Below the pieces are notes generated by a model, which was given only the letters and a program-made list of their open reading frames with translations, was not told the origin of the DNA and ran no database searches. Shown one piece after another: positions 44,301 through 53,402 of a stretch of 64,000 nt of DNA. How positions within the stretch are numbered: the stretch's first letter is position 1; every line of letters begins with the position of its first letter. Origin of the DNA: Roseofilum capinflatum BLCC-M114 (lineage in GTDB: Bacteria; Cyanobacteriota; Cyanobacteriia; Cyanobacteriales; Desertifilaceae); assembly GCF_030068505.1 (NCBI RefSeq), contig NZ_JAQOSO010000003.1:1-64000 (forward strand). The letters are read 5' to 3'. Made by a program: the position numbers and the translations under genes.

Positions 44301-47300
44301 ATGTTAGAATACAAAACTACAACTCCAGTCTGTTTAATTATATTTAGGCGAGCCAAATTAACGCAAAGACTGTTTGATGTAGTTCGTCAGGTTCAACCTC
44401 CTAAGTTATTGGTTATTGCTGATGGCCCTCGTCTAGATCAGCCAGGAGAAGCTCAAAAATGTGAAGAAACCCGAAAAATTATTGATACAGTAGACTGGGA
44501 TTGTGAAATTCTCAAAAACTATGCCGATCAAAATCTTGGTCTTAAACATCGAGTGGCTAGTGGCTTAGATTGGGTTTTTGAAACCGTTGAGGAAGCCATT
44601 ATTCTTGAAGATGATTGTCTTCCTGATATAACCTTCTTCAGATTTTGCGAAGAACTTTTAAGTCACTACCGAAATACTGAAGAAGTCATGGTTATTACGG
44701 GGACTAATTTTTTCTTTGGATATCAACCCACTCCAGAAAGTTATTACTTTTCCAGATATATTGATTGTTGGGGCTGGGCAACTTGGAGGAGAGCTTGGCA
44801 GCATTTTGATTTTGAAATGGAAGAATGGCCAAGACTGCGAGAAAAAAATTGGTTACAAGAATTATTTCCAGAACCTCAAGTTGTTGCCCAATGGACAAAG
44901 ATTTTTGAAGCTACTTATCAAGGGTATATTAATTCTTGGGCTTATCGATGGAAATTTGCCTGTTGGCGAAGAAACGGATTAACCATTGTTCCTGAAAAAA
45001 ACTTGGTTTCTAACCTCGGATTTAATCAAGAAGGAACAAATACCCAATTGAGCAATGGATTACTCGATGGAATACCCTATCAATCTATGATGTTTCCTCT
45101 CAAACATCCAGCTCAACTGGAGTGCAATAATTGGGTAGATTATTTAACTCAAAAAATAGTTTTTGAATTAGATTTTTCAATTTTAATTCCTGAACTAATG
45201 AAGACATTCTCGAATTTCTCAGAATCGGAAATAGAAGAAAGCCATAAAACAATTATTAAAGGATTAAGAAATTCATGGAAAATTAAGATACTGTTCTCAA
45301 CTTTTATGGATAATAAAAAAAGAGAGGAAATTAATATTATGATGACCACAAATACTGAAAACCAATCTAAAGAAATCCAATCCTTATTGGTAGGTATGCT
45401 GTATGCTTACCCTCATCAATTACCAATTCAGTATGATTGGTCTCGAATTCCTCAATGGTTACTACCTGATTATCTCAAGTTTTCATTCATGCCTCCGGGA
45501 TTATATCAAGAGGTTGGAGAAGCCAACCAATATCGAAACTATCTAGAGTGTTGGATGAATTACATCTCTTCGATTATTGAAAGTAACCCCTCTTCAAAGA
45601 TTAGTCAACAAATTGTTTACTATTTCCAAAAACTCAGCAATTTTCGTTGTTTGTATCAAACCGATACAAACTTGAACGATCTTTATATTAAAAGAGCTAA
45701 ACTGATGGAATATTGGTGTATGCTACCTGGGCACTCTGTAGACTACACATTTGCGCCTAGACTCCCCGAAAGAAGTAAAATCCGTTTAGGAATTTTGTCA
45801 GGCAATTTTGGATTAAAACCTGATACTTTTTTAAGTCTACCGGCTTATAAACATCTGAATCGGGATCGATTTGAAATTGCTTTGTATTCGATTCAGGCAA
45901 CAGGCGATCGCTTAGAACGGTATTGTTCGGGTCATGCTGATGTAGGCGTACAGCTTCCAGAAGATTTACCCAATACAATCCAAAAAATTCGTGAAGAAGA
46001 CCTAGATATTTTATGGATTGCGGGTACAACAACAGAGGAAGTGAATTATCTGAGTGTATTGGCAAATTTCCGGTTGGCTCGGATTCAAATTCTAGGGAGC
46101 TATTCAGGCTTAAATCCACAAATAAGAAATATTGATTATTATCTGTCAGGAGATCTCCTAGAGTCCGAAGAAATAAATGATTCAACGATTAATTTGTCAC
46201 AAATTGGTCAAGCAATAGATTTTGGTTGTGAAACATGGGGCATTCCTAGCCGAAGTTTTGACCGAGAAACTTTAGGTATTACTGGCTCTTCAGTAGTCTA
46301 TATTTATGGAGGAGAGAGTCAAGCAATTACTCCGGAAGTCGAAAAGACTTGGGTCAAAATTCTTAAGGAAGTCCCTGACTCTATTTTATTGCTCTATTCA
46401 ACTGTTACTAGACCGGTGCCAAAAATGCTTTTAGCAGCTTGGAAACAGCGTTTACGGATGACTTTAAAACAGCAGGATGTGAGTGAGGAGAGAGTGATTT
46501 GGGTTTCTGATGTTAATAGTCATACCGATCTACAAGCTCTTTTGAAGCAAACAGATATCTATCTATCTCCTTATCCTTATACGGATTTAATCTCTCTCGT
46601 GGAGCCTTTACTGACTAATTTACCTGTGGTGGTGATGGAAGGTAAACACTCTCATACTCGATTAGGTGCTGCCCTGTTAGAAGCAATGGAAATGAGTTCA
46701 TGGATCGCTCAAGATGAAACTTCTTATTTTGAAAAAGCAGTTGCTCTAGGTACAGATTTCCAATTGCGCGAACAATATGGTCATCAGATACAGCAAGCCA
46801 TGCAAGGGATGCCTCACTTTTTAGATAGTTGGTCATACTCCTCTGAAATTGAATCTAGATTAGTGGAGGTATTCGAGAAGTATCAACTCTCTGAAATCAA
46901 ACAAAACTTAAGGTTAGGACAGATAAATTTAATTATTTTTCCGGACTGGAGTCAACCAGAGGATATTCTATTATCGGATTTAGCTATGGCATTGAAGACA
47001 GTGATAAGCCATGGGCAAAAGGATGACATGACGTTGCTAGTGGAAACGAACAATGTTAGTGATGAAGATGCGGATGCTGCTATTTCTACTGTGATTATGG
47101 GTTTACTGATTGAAGACAATATTGATCAAGCTGAAGGCCTAGAAATTTGCTTAACTGGATCTTTAGGACCCTTACAGTTACAGGCTTTATATCCTCAACT
47201 GCAAGGGCGTTTGTCTTTAGAATGCGAGTCTTCTATTCCTAAGCTCTTATCTTCTGTTAGTGCTTATTCTCTGGAAGAATTTCTAGAAACGCAATTTTAA
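44301..47300 (+). CDS. Three-domain glycosyltransferase: GT-A, GT41-like and C-terminal accessory domain
   Basis: Residues about 1-270 form an HlpA-like GT-A domain (PVCLIIFRRAKLTQRLFDVV, AIILEDDCLPD, WGWATWRRAW). A middle region of about 200 residues resembles the helical middle of the GT41 protein at 35049. Residues about 480-880 form a GT41-like domain (RLGILSGNFGLKPDTFLSL, ARIQILGSYSGLNPQ, DIYLSPYPYTDLISLVEPLL). The last 110 residues (INLIIFPDWSQPEDILLSDL) form a separate module I recall from other cyanobacterial transferases. The chain could add two sugars in sequence. The start is uncertain: a GTG at 44268 is in frame. Confidence 0.85.
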   Translation: MLEYKTTTPVCLIIFRRAKLTQRLFDVVRQVQPPKLLVIADGPRLDQPGEAQKCEETRKIIDTVDWDCEILKNYADQNLGLKHRVASGLDWVFETVEEAIILEDDCLPDITFFRFCEELLSHYRNTEEVMVITGTNFFFGYQPTPESYYFSRYIDCWGWATWRRAWQHFDFEMEEWPRLREKNWLQELFPEPQVVAQWTKIFEATYQGYINSWAYRWKFACWRRNGLTIVPEKNLVSNLGFNQEGTNTQLSNGLLDGIPYQSMMFPLKHPAQLECNNWVDYLTQKIVFELDFSILIPELMKTFSNFSESEIEESHKTIIKGLRNSWKIKILFSTFMDNKKREEINIMMTTNTENQSKEIQSLLVGMLYAYPHQLPIQYDWSRIPQWLLPDYLKFSFMPPGLYQEVGEANQYRNYLECWMNYISSIIESNPSSKISQQIVYYFQKLSNFRCLYQTDTNLNDLYIKRAKLMEYWCMLPGHSVDYTFAPRLPERSKIRLGILSGNFGLKPDTFLSLPAYKHLNRDRFEIALYSIQATGDRLERYCSGHADVGVQLPEDLPNTIQKIREEDLDILWIAGTTTEEVNYLSVLANFRLARIQILGSYSGLNPQIRNIDYYLSGDLLESEEINDSTINLSQIGQAIDFGCETWGIPSRSFDRETLGITGSSVVYIYGGESQAITPEVEKTWVKILKEVPDSILLLYSTVTRPVPKMLLAAWKQRLRMTLKQQDVSEERVIWVSDVNSHTDLQALLKQTDIYLSPYPYTDLISLVEPLLTNLPVVVMEGKHSHTRLGAALLEAMEMSSWIAQDETSYFEKAVALGTDFQLREQYGHQIQQAMQGMPHFLDSWSYSSEIESRLVEVFEKYQLSEIKQNLRLGQINLIIFPDWSQPEDILLSDLAMALKTVISHGQKDDMTLLVETNNVSDEDADAAISTVIMGLLIEDNIDQAEGLEICLTGSLGPLQLQALYPQLQGRLSLECESSIPKLLSSVSAYSLEEFLETQF

Positions 47301-47308
47301 GACAGGGT

Positions 47309-48109
47309 TCAGTCATTAGGGGGAGGTTCAATAATCATGTCACCATTTTCTGCTATTTGAACGATCCCACCTACGGATCTGATTCCCTCGATCGCCCGAT
47401 CGCGGGTTTGCTCATCAGCAGCATTCTGATACACTAACATCCAAGCGGCAAACTGAGCTTGTTTACTATCAGGATTTTGAGCTAAAAACTCTGCGGTTGA
47501 GCGAGAAAGGGTAGCTACATTCTCACTCTCTGAATCAGAATATTTACTGGCCCATTCAGCCGCTTTAGTAAAGGATTCTCGTGCTGCTTGAGCATTGTCT
47601 AAAAAGAGGAGTTGGTCAATTCCCAAGTAGCGCCAGATATAATAGGAGCGGGGAGGATCTTGAGGAGAAAGTAAATGTAATCCTTTTTCCATCATTGCAG
47701 TGGAGACTTCTGGTTTACCCAAGTACAATGATACACTTGCAGAGAGTCCAAAATAAGCAGGAATAAACCGGGGGTCTTCATTGAGGGCAATTTCAAAATA
47801 TTCTGGAGTCAGTTCATATCCAGTTTGTTCGCGAGCGAGATCGTCACCAAAATAGACTAAAAATTTAACATAGGCCCAATCCGCAATTAAGTTATCAAAG
47901 CCAAAGTTGGGTAGAATGTTGAGTAATTTGAGTTCGATCGCCTCTTGAGCGACTTCACCCTGCAATTGGGCTTCTGTGCGTTGTACTTGAGCTGACTTGA
48001 GCTGATTGAGTTTGGGCAGTTGCAAAGTGGCGATCGCGACTGCACAGAGAACGACTAAACTGCCTGCGGCCAAGGTCTGATCCCATCGATGTTTATCTGT
48101 ACCGATCAT
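47309..48109 (-). CDS. Membrane-anchored TPR-like conserved cyanobacterial protein
   Basis: The ATG at 48109 has AAGGGG about seven bases upstream and is preferred to a TTG at 48127. One hydrophobic segment (LAAGSLVVLCAVAIATLQL) is followed by a conserved block (NILPNFGFDNLIADWAYVKFLVYFGD). Helical repeats reminiscent of TPRs come next (YFEIALNEDPRFIPAYFGL, ARESFTKAAEWASKY). The end is IAENGDMIIEPPPND. The function is unknown. It lies tail-to-tail with the glycan locus (9-base gap). Confidence 0.85.
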   Translation of the reverse strand: MIGTDKHRWDQTLAAGSLVVLCAVAIATLQLPKLNQLKSAQVQRTEAQLQGEVAQEAIELKLLNILPNFGFDNLIADWAYVKFLVYFGDDLAREQTGYELTPEYFEIALNEDPRFIPAYFGLSASVSLYLGKPEVSTAMMEKGLHLLSPQDPPRSYYIWRYLGIDQLLFLDNAQAARESFTKAAEWASKYSDSESENVATLSRSTAEFLAQNPDSKQAQFAAWMLVYQNAADEQTRDRAIEGIRSVGGIVQIAENGDMIIEPPPND

Positions 48110-48139
48110 TTCTATCCCCTTTATCAATTCTGATTGCTT

Positions 48140-48518
48140 TTACCAAATGGCAGTCAAATCTAGGGAGAAACCCAACAGAACCTCTCCGCCGGATACATGG
48201 GGGAGAGCGTCTAACACCTCTGGAAGTTGTCCGGGACGGTAAATTTCGACTTGGCGCTGTTTGCGGTTAATTAACCAACCGAGACGGCAACCATTATCGA
48301 GGTATTCCTGCATTTTAGCTTGGGTTTTAGCCAAACGATCGCTCGGAGAGAGGATTTCCACCGCAAAGTCAGGACATAGGGGGAGGAACTTCTCCCGTTG
48401 TTCTGGGGTAAGATTATGCCAACGCTCTTTAGTGAGCCAAGCCGCATCTGGGGAGCGATCGCTGCCATTGGGTAAATGAAAGCCAGTCGAAGATGCGATC
48501 GAGGTTAAGAGTCATCAT
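48140..48518 (-). pseudogene. Broken Uma2-family gene with internal deletion
   Basis: The C-terminal 73 residues (from MEILSPSDRLAKTQ) are nearly identical to the intact copy at 49489-50058, and the upstream DNA still matches it in a different frame. The start (MMTLNLD) is also kept. Between them about 220 bases are missing: the sequence jumps from CTCGATC to GCATCTTCGACTGG. This shifts the frame, and a stop follows about 20 codons later. It is a recent deletion in a duplicated gene. Confidence 0.8.
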
Positions 48519-48678
48519 AAATCAAATTCTTAAATGTTTGCTACATTATTGTTCCTGAAACCCCCTATCTCCCTATCCCCCCATCCCCCCACCCTGTAAC
48601 AGAGGTACTCAACAACCACTTATCAAGAGAGTCGGTTAATATGAGAGGAAACGAGTAAACCCATGCGATCGCGCTATC

Positions 48679-49236
48679 ATGACCCTAGCCATTAAACCCA
48701 TTACCGATGCAGAATTAATGCAACTCAGTTCCCAAAATCCCGGACTGAGATTTGAACGCAATGCCGATGGAACTTTAATCACAATGCCACCAACTGGAAA
48801 AATTTCGGGTAATCGAGAACTAAAAGCAGGTGCTTATTTATTCGCCTTTGTAGACTCTCATGAGTTAGGAGAAGTTTTTAGTTCGAGTACAGGTTTTATA
48901 CTTGCTAACGGTGCGTTATGCTCTCCTGATGCTGCTTTTATTGCCCAAGAACGTTTACCAGAGGGATGGGATACTGGAGAAGACGAATTTTGTGATATAG
49001 TCCCTGATTTTGTCATTGAAATTCGTTCTAAGACGGATAGCTTAACTAAGTTAAAAGCAAAGATGGCAGAATATATCGACAATGGGGTGAAATTAGGATG
49101 GTTAATCGATCGCATCAACCGTCGTGCTTTTGTTTATCGTGCTGATGGTTCGATTACGCAATATCCAGAGAATGCAATCCTAGAAGGAGAAGATGTGATT
49201 CCGGGTTTTACCGTCGCTTTGCAAAAAATATTGTAG
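48679..49236 (+). CDS. Uma2 family (DUF820) putative nuclease
   Basis: This 185-residue protein has the PD-(D/E)xK-like pattern of the family: PDAAFIAQERL, IVPDFVIEIRSKTDSLTKLKAKMAEY and GVKLGWLIDRINRRAFVYR. Uma2 proteins are very abundant in cyanobacteria and of unknown role; the fold is that of restriction-type endonucleases. This one differs from the other copies in the window. It is monocistronic, with a palindromic repeat behind it. Confidence 0.88.
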   Translation: MTLAIKPITDAELMQLSSQNPGLRFERNADGTLITMPPTGKISGNRELKAGAYLFAFVDSHELGEVFSSSTGFILANGALCSPDAAFIAQERLPEGWDTGEDEFCDIVPDFVIEIRSKTDSLTKLKAKMAEYIDNGVKLGWLIDRINRRAFVYRADGSITQYPENAILEGEDVIPGFTVALQKIL

Positions 49237-49265
49237 TAGTTATAGTAGCTTGGCAAGCTTAAAAC

Positions 49266-49378
49266 TGTAGGTTGGGTTTCACTTCGTTCAACCCAACTTT
49301 CGTCAGACGGGTGTTGGGTTTTCGGCAAAGCCGACATGTTCATGTCGCGAAGCGAAACGTTCCTCAACCCAACCTACA
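49266..49378. repeat. TAGGTTGGGTT palindromic repeat
   Basis: The ends TGTAGGTTGGGTT and AACCCAACCTACA are perfect 13-bp inverted repeats, 113 bases apart. Inside are smaller dyads such as GTCGCGAAGCGAAAC and TCGGCAAAGCCGA. This is a type of element common between cyanobacterial genes, here between two convergent Uma2 genes. Confidence 0.75.
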
Positions 49379-49488
49379 TTCTTACCTACCGAGATGTTTG
49401 AGATTGCTTCATTCCGCTTCGCTCCATTCGCAATGACATATCATAACTGACATTATTCAGATTTGATATCACAATCGGCGATCGCCCC

Positions 49489-50058
49489 CTACCAAATGGC
49501 AGTCAAATCTAGAGAAAAACCTGGCAAAACCTCTCCGCCGGATACACGGGTGGGAGCGTCTAACACCTCTGGGGGTTTTCCGGGACGGTAAATTTCCACT
49601 TGGCGCTGTTTGCGATTAATCAACCAACCGAGACGACAACCATTATCGAGGTATTCCTGCATTTTAGCTTGAGTTTTAGCCAAACGATCGCTCGGAGAGA
49701 GAATTTCCACCGCAAAGTCGGGACACAGGGGGAGGAACTTCTCCCGTTGTTCTGGGGTAAGATTGTGCCAACGCTCTTGGGCGATCCAAGCTGCATCTGG
49801 GGAGCGATCGCTGCCATTGGGTAAATGAAACCCAGTGGAAGAGTCGAACACTTCACCGAGTTGGGTTTGTTCATTCCACACAGCCAGTTGCACAATCAAT
49901 TTAGTATTTACACGGCCCGTTTCGCCACCAGTCGGGGGCATGATATGGAGTTCTCCCGTTGCACTGCGTTCGAGTTTAACTTCTGGGTTTTCTTGGCAGA
50001 GTTGATAAAATTGCTCAGGGGTGAGTTGAATGATGGGATCGAGATTAAGAGTAATCAT
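49489..50058 (-). CDS. Uma2 family (DUF820) putative nuclease, intact copy
   Basis: This 189-residue protein has SPDAAWIAQERWHNLTPEQR, LCPDFAVEILSPSDRLAKTQ and NGCRLGWLINRKQRQVEIYRPG, all family hallmarks. The conserved PD..(E)xL/S core is present. It is the parent or sister of the deleted copy at 48140-48518. It starts seven bases after the stop of the TPR gene at 50066, so the two may be cotranscribed. Confidence 0.88.
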   Translation of the reverse strand: MITLNLDPIIQLTPEQFYQLCQENPEVKLERSATGELHIMPPTGGETGRVNTKLIVQLAVWNEQTQLGEVFDSSTGFHLPNGSDRSPDAAWIAQERWHNLTPEQREKFLPLCPDFAVEILSPSDRLAKTQAKMQEYLDNGCRLGWLINRKQRQVEIYRPGKPPEVLDAPTRVSGGEVLPGFSLDLTAIW

Positions 50059-50065
50059 TTTTACG

Positions 50066-50536
50066 TTAATTTAACCGGGCGGTACATTCGAGGATGAGGC
50101 GCTGATTCTCGATCGCATGGGGAACAATAGCCGAAGCTTGACGAAACGCCGCGATCGCCTGCCGATACTGAGCCAGGGCCGCATGACATAATCCTAACCC
50201 ATGGAGTGCGCCAAAGTGATTCGGATTTAAGCGCATCACCTCCTCACAATCGGCGATCGCCTTGTAATACTCTCGGCGCATATAATATAATACGGCTCGA
50301 CGGTTCCAAGCCTCCGCAAAATCGGGCCAAGCGTGAATGACTTCCGTTAACATCTCTTCTGCTCTCTCAAATTGACCCGTCTCCAAGACTCTCTGAGCTT
50401 GTTGCAGTCGCTTGAACCCCATCATTCCCTTCTGGTTAAACCAGCGCCGCCATAGTTCCTGAATCGCTTGTTCGCGCACTGGTTCGGAGTCGCTCTGGAG
50501 ATCGGAGAGTAAACCATCAAGTTCTGGATCGCGCAT
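50066..50536 (-). CDS. TPR-repeat protein
   Basis: About three TPR units are visible (RLQQAQRVLETGQFERAEEM, AEAWNRRAVLYYMRREYYKA, FGALHGLGLCHAALAQYRQA), followed by ASAIVPHAIENQR. The N-terminal 35 residues (LDGLLSDLQSDSEPVREQAI) are a helical cap. The protein is soluble, with no signal peptide. It is likely a protein-interaction factor of unknown partner, conserved in cyanobacteria. Confidence 0.85.
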   Translation of the reverse strand: MRDPELDGLLSDLQSDSEPVREQAIQELWRRWFNQKGMMGFKRLQQAQRVLETGQFERAEEMLTEVIHAWPDFAEAWNRRAVLYYMRREYYKAIADCEEVMRLNPNHFGALHGLGLCHAALAQYRQAIAAFRQASAIVPHAIENQRLILECTARLN

Positions 50537-50626
50537 GGTTTTCTACGAGGGTATTTCTTTCTAGTGTATTACTATTTCTGAGTTTTAACCCAAATTCCCC
50601 ATTCCCCATTCCCCATTCCCTATTCC

Positions 50627-52039
50627 CTATTCCCTTATCAAGGATTCATACTGATCCCCTGTAATTCGTCCCCCTTCTTTCAGGGTTTGGGCAATTTCCG
50701 ATAAGGTTAAGACGGAATGGCCACAATAACCCTGTTCTTTCAGTTTCTCTTTCACTCCCCGCTCATGATCGATAAACACCACAATATCTTCGACTTCTAA
50801 ACCCACTGATTGGAGTTTCGCCGCTCCTTCCATGGCACTGCGTCCGGTAATTAGGATATCCTCAATCACCACCACTTTTTCACCGGGTTCAAAGTGACCT
50901 TCGACTAACCGTTTTGCCCCATAATTTTTTACTTCTTTACGGGGATAAATCATCGGATGTTCTAGGCGCAAGGCTAATCCGGTAGCAGTAGGTAAGGCTC
51001 CGTAGGGAATTCCGGCAATGCGGTCAAACTCTAAGGTGTTCAAAATATCCCCATAAGCGCTGACAATTTGATGGAAAATTTGCGGTAAGGAAATGATTTT
51101 TCTCAGGTCAATGTAGTAGGGAAACACTTGACCGGAGGCTTGCACATGATCGCCAAAGGTAATGCAGCCAATATCATAGAGTTGCAGGATTAAATCTCGA
51201 TAGGGGGTTGAGTCCAAGAAACAGACATCAGGAACCCATAGCTCGCAGGTGGGACTCCCTTCGAGTTTTTGTTGTCGTTCTTGATTGATACGATCGCGTA
51301 AATCGGCGATCGCCCTTCTGGGGTTGTCTTCTGCAAAACTTTCTGGAGGAATCGGCAGCAATAAGCCATCCCCACTCCCATTCAAACCCGCATCTAAAAT
51401 TTCTGTAACTTCCGGGAATATACTATCATAATCGGTCAATAAAATCAACCGTTCTGGAGCCGCTAAACGAACTTGTGCCAACACATCCGGCATCACTTCC
51501 CCTAGGGATAGGGCGACTTGATCGGGTGTGCCCCAACTTTGGGCGGCTTCGACGAGATGGAGATAGAGAGGAGTATTGCTATGGGGATAATCTTGGAGAA
51601 CGGAGCCGGAGGGATTGCCGGTATAACAAAGAACAAAGACTAGGCGATCGCTATACATCAAAAACGGAGCCACTTGGTCTAAACCTGCATAGGGCAGTAC
51701 CGTACAGCCATCCATTTGCCAGGTTTCAAACACCAACCGAGCGAACCCGGTACTCGTCTCTAAATCGCTATATTGGGCATCGAGAATAATCGGAATTGAA
51801 GCCGGAATCGATCGCCGGATGGATTGCAGCAACGTTATCCCCGCAGCGCCTAAAATTTGATAAGCGCCTAGATTCAAAGTATAGGCACACACAAGATCCT
51901 GGGTGTGGACAATTTTCTGCTGTAAATCCCGTTCTAAATCCTCAGTTTCCAACCCCTCTAAATCCGGATCGAGATTCCCGTAGAGCAAACTCTCCGTTTT
52001 GGCAATCGCCCCTTCATACTTATGCCAAAAATTCATCAT
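50627..52039 (-). CDS. pyrE: Orotate phosphoribosyltransferase with N-terminal decarboxylase-like domain
   Basis: Residues about 1-270 follow the fold of orotidine-5'-phosphate decarboxylase (VLPYAGLDQVAPFL, VFVLCYTGNPSG). The catalytic DxKxxD is changed: D87-A-Q89-Y-S-D92, with Gln for the essential Lys. Residues about 285-470 are an orotate phosphoribosyltransferase with the PRPP motif VVVIEDILITGRSAMEGA, catalytic-loop-like YPRKEVKNYGAKRLVEG and FDRIAGIPYGALPTATGLAL. I infer that only the transferase step of pyrimidine synthesis is active here. It overlaps the upstream gene by four bases. Confidence 0.88.
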   Translation of the reverse strand: MMNFWHKYEGAIAKTESLLYGNLDPDLEGLETEDLERDLQQKIVHTQDLVCAYTLNLGAYQILGAAGITLLQSIRRSIPASIPIILDAQYSDLETSTGFARLVFETWQMDGCTVLPYAGLDQVAPFLMYSDRLVFVLCYTGNPSGSVLQDYPHSNTPLYLHLVEAAQSWGTPDQVALSLGEVMPDVLAQVRLAAPERLILLTDYDSIFPEVTEILDAGLNGSGDGLLLPIPPESFAEDNPRRAIADLRDRINQERQQKLEGSPTCELWVPDVCFLDSTPYRDLILQLYDIGCITFGDHVQASGQVFPYYIDLRKIISLPQIFHQIVSAYGDILNTLEFDRIAGIPYGALPTATGLALRLEHPMIYPRKEVKNYGAKRLVEGHFEPGEKVVVIEDILITGRSAMEGAAKLQSVGLEVEDIVVFIDHERGVKEKLKEQGYCGHSVLTLSEIAQTLKEGGRITGDQYESLIRE

Positions 52040-53220
52040 TCCTGCTGCTCCCGTTGCTCCAGAAACCTCACATCCTCAATTTGACGGGCGATCTCCACCC
52101 GTTGCCGTTCCCCTTCAGGAGACAACAGATAAATCCCACTGCCATTGCTATAAGCCACTGTACCATCAGCCGCCAAATCATAAGCCAAAACACTCGTCGC
52201 CAGCACCTCCGGCACTCCCTGGGTTCCTTGGCGCACCAACTCCCAACTGGAGGGAACCAAAGGCGGTGCATCCCCATCTTCGGCATGTTCATTGGGGAGG
52301 TTATCCAACGTTAACCAATCTCCCCAAATCCGCATCCGTTTCGGTTCGACCTTTTGTTGCGTTCCCGCAGCGATCAAAGGCTTGCCTGTAAAACTCTGGC
52401 TAAAGAAGTTAAAAAACTGGAAAATGGCATAGGCCAAACGCACAGGAATTAAAAGAATATCCTTCAAAAACTGCCAGATATTAAACGAACGGTGAAACGA
52501 ACGATAGGGACGGCGAATATAATACAGTAGACCATCAGAACCGATTTGAGGGCCCAAAAAATCAGACTTGGGATCTTCTGCGAGGGTACTTAGCTCCTGT
52601 TGATTAAAATCCAACTTTTCGATGGAAAAGGGAGCGCGATCGATCACAAACCCTTCACTATTGCGACTAACTCCAGCCGATTGATAAACCAAAGCCTTTT
52701 GATTCGGTATCCAGCGCGGTGCTAAATCAATAGAATCCCCTTCGGTAATATCATTGGGGCGCACACTGTTGGGCGAAAGGGTAGCAATATTGGTAATCCC
52801 GGTGGGATAAGTTTTGGTGCAGGCAATTAAATCCTGGTCGGCAGTATAATCTAAATGGCTAATCTGGAAATCCGCATTGTGAAAGAGCCGATCTTCGCGA
52901 TCGCCCTTGGGATCGAACCGAAATAAAGCCCCCATCTCCCCCGCTTCTAGGGCATAAAATAACTTTCCCTCTCCCGAATTACACAGACTACTAATGGCAA
53001 TCGGAATCACCGCTTCCGCCTGTTGTTCCAACTGAGCCATGGCTTGGGGAGACATCATCATCGAACGAATTCCCCGATCTTTCCACGCATTCCGGCGCTG
53101 AACTTGCAAGCGCTGGCGTTGAATCGATTGGCCAAATTCACTCTTTATTTCCCGAAATTGATTCTCAGCCTCTTGAAGATAAAGTTTACCTTGGGCAAGA
53201 TAGGCAATAGGTCGAGACAT
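52036..53220 (-). CDS. Conserved cyanobacterial beta-propeller-like protein
   Basis: The N-terminal part is coiled (YLQEAENQFREIKSEFGQSI, RQRLQVQRRNAW). Blocks of beta strands with TolB-like character follow: GEGKLFYALEAGEMGALFRFDPKGD, RWIPNQKALVYQSAG, IGSDGLLYYIRRPYRSF. A hydrophobic helix (IWQFLKDILLIPVRLAYAIFQFF) near residue 265 could touch the membrane. The end is AYDLAADGTVAYSNGSGIYLL. The function is unknown. The stop overlaps the pyrE start, so the two share an operon. Confidence 0.8.
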   Translation of the reverse strand: MSRPIAYLAQGKLYLQEAENQFREIKSEFGQSIQRQRLQVQRRNAWKDRGIRSMMMSPQAMAQLEQQAEAVIPIAISSLCNSGEGKLFYALEAGEMGALFRFDPKGDREDRLFHNADFQISHLDYTADQDLIACTKTYPTGITNIATLSPNSVRPNDITEGDSIDLAPRWIPNQKALVYQSAGVSRNSEGFVIDRAPFSIEKLDFNQQELSTLAEDPKSDFLGPQIGSDGLLYYIRRPYRSFHRSFNIWQFLKDILLIPVRLAYAIFQFFNFFSQSFTGKPLIAAGTQQKVEPKRMRIWGDWLTLDNLPNEHAEDGDAPPLVPSSWELVRQGTQGVPEVLATSVLAYDLAADGTVAYSNGSGIYLLSPEGERQRVEIARQIEDVRFLEQREQQE

Positions 53221-53302
53221 GATACGCGATCCAGAAGATAGTGCGATCGATCTAATCTATTTTATCCGATTGGGGCAATACAGCGCTGTCCCCTAGGGAA
53301 AT

Positions 53303-53328
53303 CACCCCCTAGAGTGATCTAGGGGGTG
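53303..53328. terminator. Strong hairpin between two minus-strand genes
   Basis: CACCCCCTAGA and TCTAGGGGGTG form an 11-bp perfect stem with a 4-base loop. It lies 75 bases after the stop of the gene at 53403 (minus strand) and before the start at 53220. The A run follows only on the plus strand, so direction is uncertain. Confidence 0.6.
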
Positions 53329-53402
53329 TAAAAAAGGTTTTCGGTTTTTCTTAAACTTTTTATCTTAAAAACGAGTTAATCTTATCGGTTGTTTCTTTAT
53401 GC

